Origin: Candidatus Fraserbacteria bacterium
GTDB taxonomy: Bacteria; Bipolaricaulota; Bipolaricaulia; RBG-16-55-9; JAJCYT01
Assembly: GCA_029262795.1 (NCBI GenBank)
Contig: JAJCYT010000031.1
Location: 62,001-126,000 of the forward strand
Direction of reading: 5' to 3'
DNA length: 64,000 bases
The position numbers and the translations under genes are program-made. Of this stretch, positions 62,569 through 64,000 are shown piece after piece. The notes below the pieces were generated by a model. The model was not told the DNA's origin and did no database searches. It saw only the letters and a list, made by a program, of their open reading frames with translations. Numbering within the stretch: position 1 is the first letter of the stretch; each line of letters opens with the position of its first letter.

Positions 62569-64000
62569 TTAATAGATGTTGCTCTTACGCGCACCACCCG
62601 TGTAATCGAGGAACACCGTCTTCAATTCGGTGAAAAAGTGTAAGCCTTCTTTGGCCATTTCACGATCACCAATGCCACTGGCTTTGATGCCGCCGAAAGG
62701 CACTTGGGCTTCGCCGCCCAAGGTTGGTGAGTTGATGTGTACCATACCGGCTTCGATATCGTCAGAGAATTTCATGGCTTGGTTGATGTCACGTGTGTAA
62801 ATAGAACTCGACAAACCGTATTTGGTATTGTTGGACATCTCTATGGCTTCCTCATAATTCTTGGCGCGGATGATGGACAACACAGGGCCAAACACTTCTT
62901 CCTGTGCAAGGTAGGAGTTTTGATCCACGTGATCGAATACGGTTGGGCGTACAAAGAAGCCTTTGTCCATACCGTTTTCAGTCACACGTTCGCCACCGGC
63001 CAGGAGTTTGAATCCGTCCTTGTTGCCGCTTTCGATAAAGCCGAGCACCGTGTCCAACTGAGACTGGTCAATGACCGGCCCCATGTCCACATCGTCATTG
63101 ATACCAGGGCCAACTTTGAGCGCATTTGCGCCTTCGGCCACGCGGGCAGCAAATTCATCAGCGATGGATTCTTCCACAATCAGGCGGCTGGTTGCAGTGC
63201 AACGCTGACCTGATGCGCCAAATGCACCTTTGAGAACGCCAGCGAGGGCCGAATCCAGATCGGCATCGGCCATGACCACACAAGGGTTTTTGCCACCAAG
63301 TTCACAGCAAAGTTTCTTGCCGGTTTCCATGGCGGCTTGTTCAATCTGTTTACCCACTTCATTAGAGCCGGTGAATGAAATGCCACACACTTTGTCGGCA
63401 TGAATCAATTCGTTGCCGACTTTTCTGCCGGAGCCAACCACCAAGTTCAATACACCTGGAGGCAAGCCTGCATCTTCAAAACATTTCGCCAAGTGATAGG
63501 CGCTCAATGGCGTAAAACTGGCAGGCTTGAACACCACAGAATTTCCGGCGACCAGTGCAGGCGCTATTTTCCAGCAAGGAATGGCCCAAGGGAAATTCCA
63601 AGGGGTGATAATACTGACAGCGCCGAGTGGTTCACGTTTGGTGAACAATAAGTTGTTTCCCAACTCAGAAGGTGCGGCATCACCGATCAGACGAAGCCCT
63701 TCGCCAGAGTAGAACTCCAGAAGGTTACAGCCTTTGATGACTTCGCCACGAGCATCGCTGAGCACTTTGCCTGCTTCCAGGCTCATGTCTCGGGCAATTT
63801 GATCTTCGCGTTCTTCGGCCAATTGAAGGGCTTTTCGCACAATACGCGCACGCTGTGGCGGTGAGGTGCGACGCCAGCCCTGAAAGGCATCCTGTGCGGC
63901 TTGCAGGGCTTCGTGTGTTTGTTCAGTGGAGACCATGGAGAAGCGCGACAGCACTTCATCCTGATTGGCAGGATTCAGCACTTGAAGTTCGCCTGCCTGG
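62569..64000 (-). CDS. NAD(P)-dependent aldehyde dehydrogenase (5' truncated by window)
   Basis: The frame is open through the right edge (the residues QAGELQ precede VLNPANQDEV), so only the first few residues are missing. ALDH signatures: TPWNFPWAIPCWKIAPALVAGNSVV (part of the NAD site), FTGSNEVGKQI, catalytic Glu in CELGGKNP, catalytic Cys in GASGQRCTATSR, and PFGGIKASG near the end. The family includes succinate-semialdehyde and related aldehyde dehydrogenases; the substrate cannot be named from sequence. A terminator follows. Confidence 0.93.
   Translation of the reverse strand, partial: QAGELQVLNPANQDEVLSRFSMVSTEQTHEALQAAQDAFQGWRRTSPPQRARIVRKALQLAEEREDQIARDMSLEAGKVLSDARGEVIKGCNLLEFYSGEGLRLIGDAAPSELGNNLLFTKREPLGAVSIITPWNFPWAIPCWKIAPALVAGNSVVFKPASFTPLSAYHLAKCFEDAGLPPGVLNLVVGSGRKVGNELIHADKVCGISFTGSNEVGKQIEQAAMETGKKLCCELGGKNPCVVMADADLDSALAGVLKGAFGASGQRCTATSRLIVEESIADEFAARVAEGANALKVGPGINDDVDMGPVIDQSQLDTVLGFIESGNKDGFKLLAGGERVTENGMDKGFFVRPTVFDHVDQNSYLAQEEVFGPVLSIIRAKNYEEAIEMSNNTKYGLSSSIYTRDINQAMKFSDDIEAGMVHINSPTLGGEAQVPFGGIKASGIGDREMAKEGLHFFTELKTVFLDYTGGARKSNIY

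Overview
The window comes from a bacterium of moderate GC, most likely a diderm from a poorly cultivated lineage. The main evidence is a complete Pup-type proteasome operon at 55.6-62.2 kb whose small protein modifier has the form described as UBact in Gram-negative bacteria and candidate phyla (C-terminus RYRQRSGQ). Supporting signs are a 16S rRNA gene not linked to 23S or 5S, mismatches under the usual 16S amplification primers, many secreted calcium- and cysteine-rich proteins, and Skp-like periplasmic domains. I do not assign a phylum; the 16S sequence at 21.5-23.1 kb would settle it.

Layout. 0-3.4 kb: the end of a FecR-like surface protein, a small membrane peptide, a cyclic-nucleotide-binding protein with no canonical start at its best Shine-Dalgarno, and a coupled pair resembling an ECF sigma factor and a zinc anti-sigma factor. 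3.5-12.8 kb: five secreted proteins (subtilase, lamin-tail/beta-helix protein, acidic calcium-motif protein, second beta-helix protein, 740-residue Cys-rich protein); four of them share a Cys-pair plus acidic-linker N-terminus. 12.9-18.6 kb: glycerate kinase, M20 peptidase, DoxX-like protein, IspH and an exported barrel-like protein. 18.6-21.4 kb: a regulatory region with a 22-bp iterated repeat, then an MBOAT acyltransferase and SGNH partner. 21.4-25.3 kb: 16S rRNA with promoter, processing stem and terminator, YkuK-like protein, PlsX, tRNA-Leu(GAG). 25.4-32.5 kb: secreted alpha/beta hydrolase, Era, a GAF/PAS/GGDEF diguanylate cyclase, RluD-like synthase, PrfA. 32.5-41 kb: a candidate structured RNA, a small membrane protein, PspA-like protein, the overlapping ileS-birA-purA operon with an attenuator-like leader, and a dockerin-like secreted protein. 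41-47 kb: RsmI, prfB with a +1 frameshift site, a propeller-like protein, a Tat-exported PLP enzyme, and a protein with three Skp/OmpH units. 47-55.4 kb: small secreted proteins, a DUF1800/DUF1501/cupredoxin set with Tat-type leaders, an NHL-like propeller and an MFS transporter. 55.5-62.2 kb: ARC ATPase, Dop, UBact, PrcB, PrcA, PafA. 62.2-64 kb: zinc-ribbon protein and an aldehyde dehydrogenase cut by the window edge.

How genes work together. In the proteasome operon, Dop should deamidate the C-terminal Gln of UBact, PafA should ligate it to target lysines, ARC should unfold tagged proteins, and PrcA/PrcB should degrade them; overlapping genes and the Thr/Asp/Lys catalytic set support a working system. 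The housekeeping genes are ordinary. Most novelty lies in the secreted-protein locus, the intergenic repeat and palindrome families, two candidate structured RNAs, and the ileS leader.
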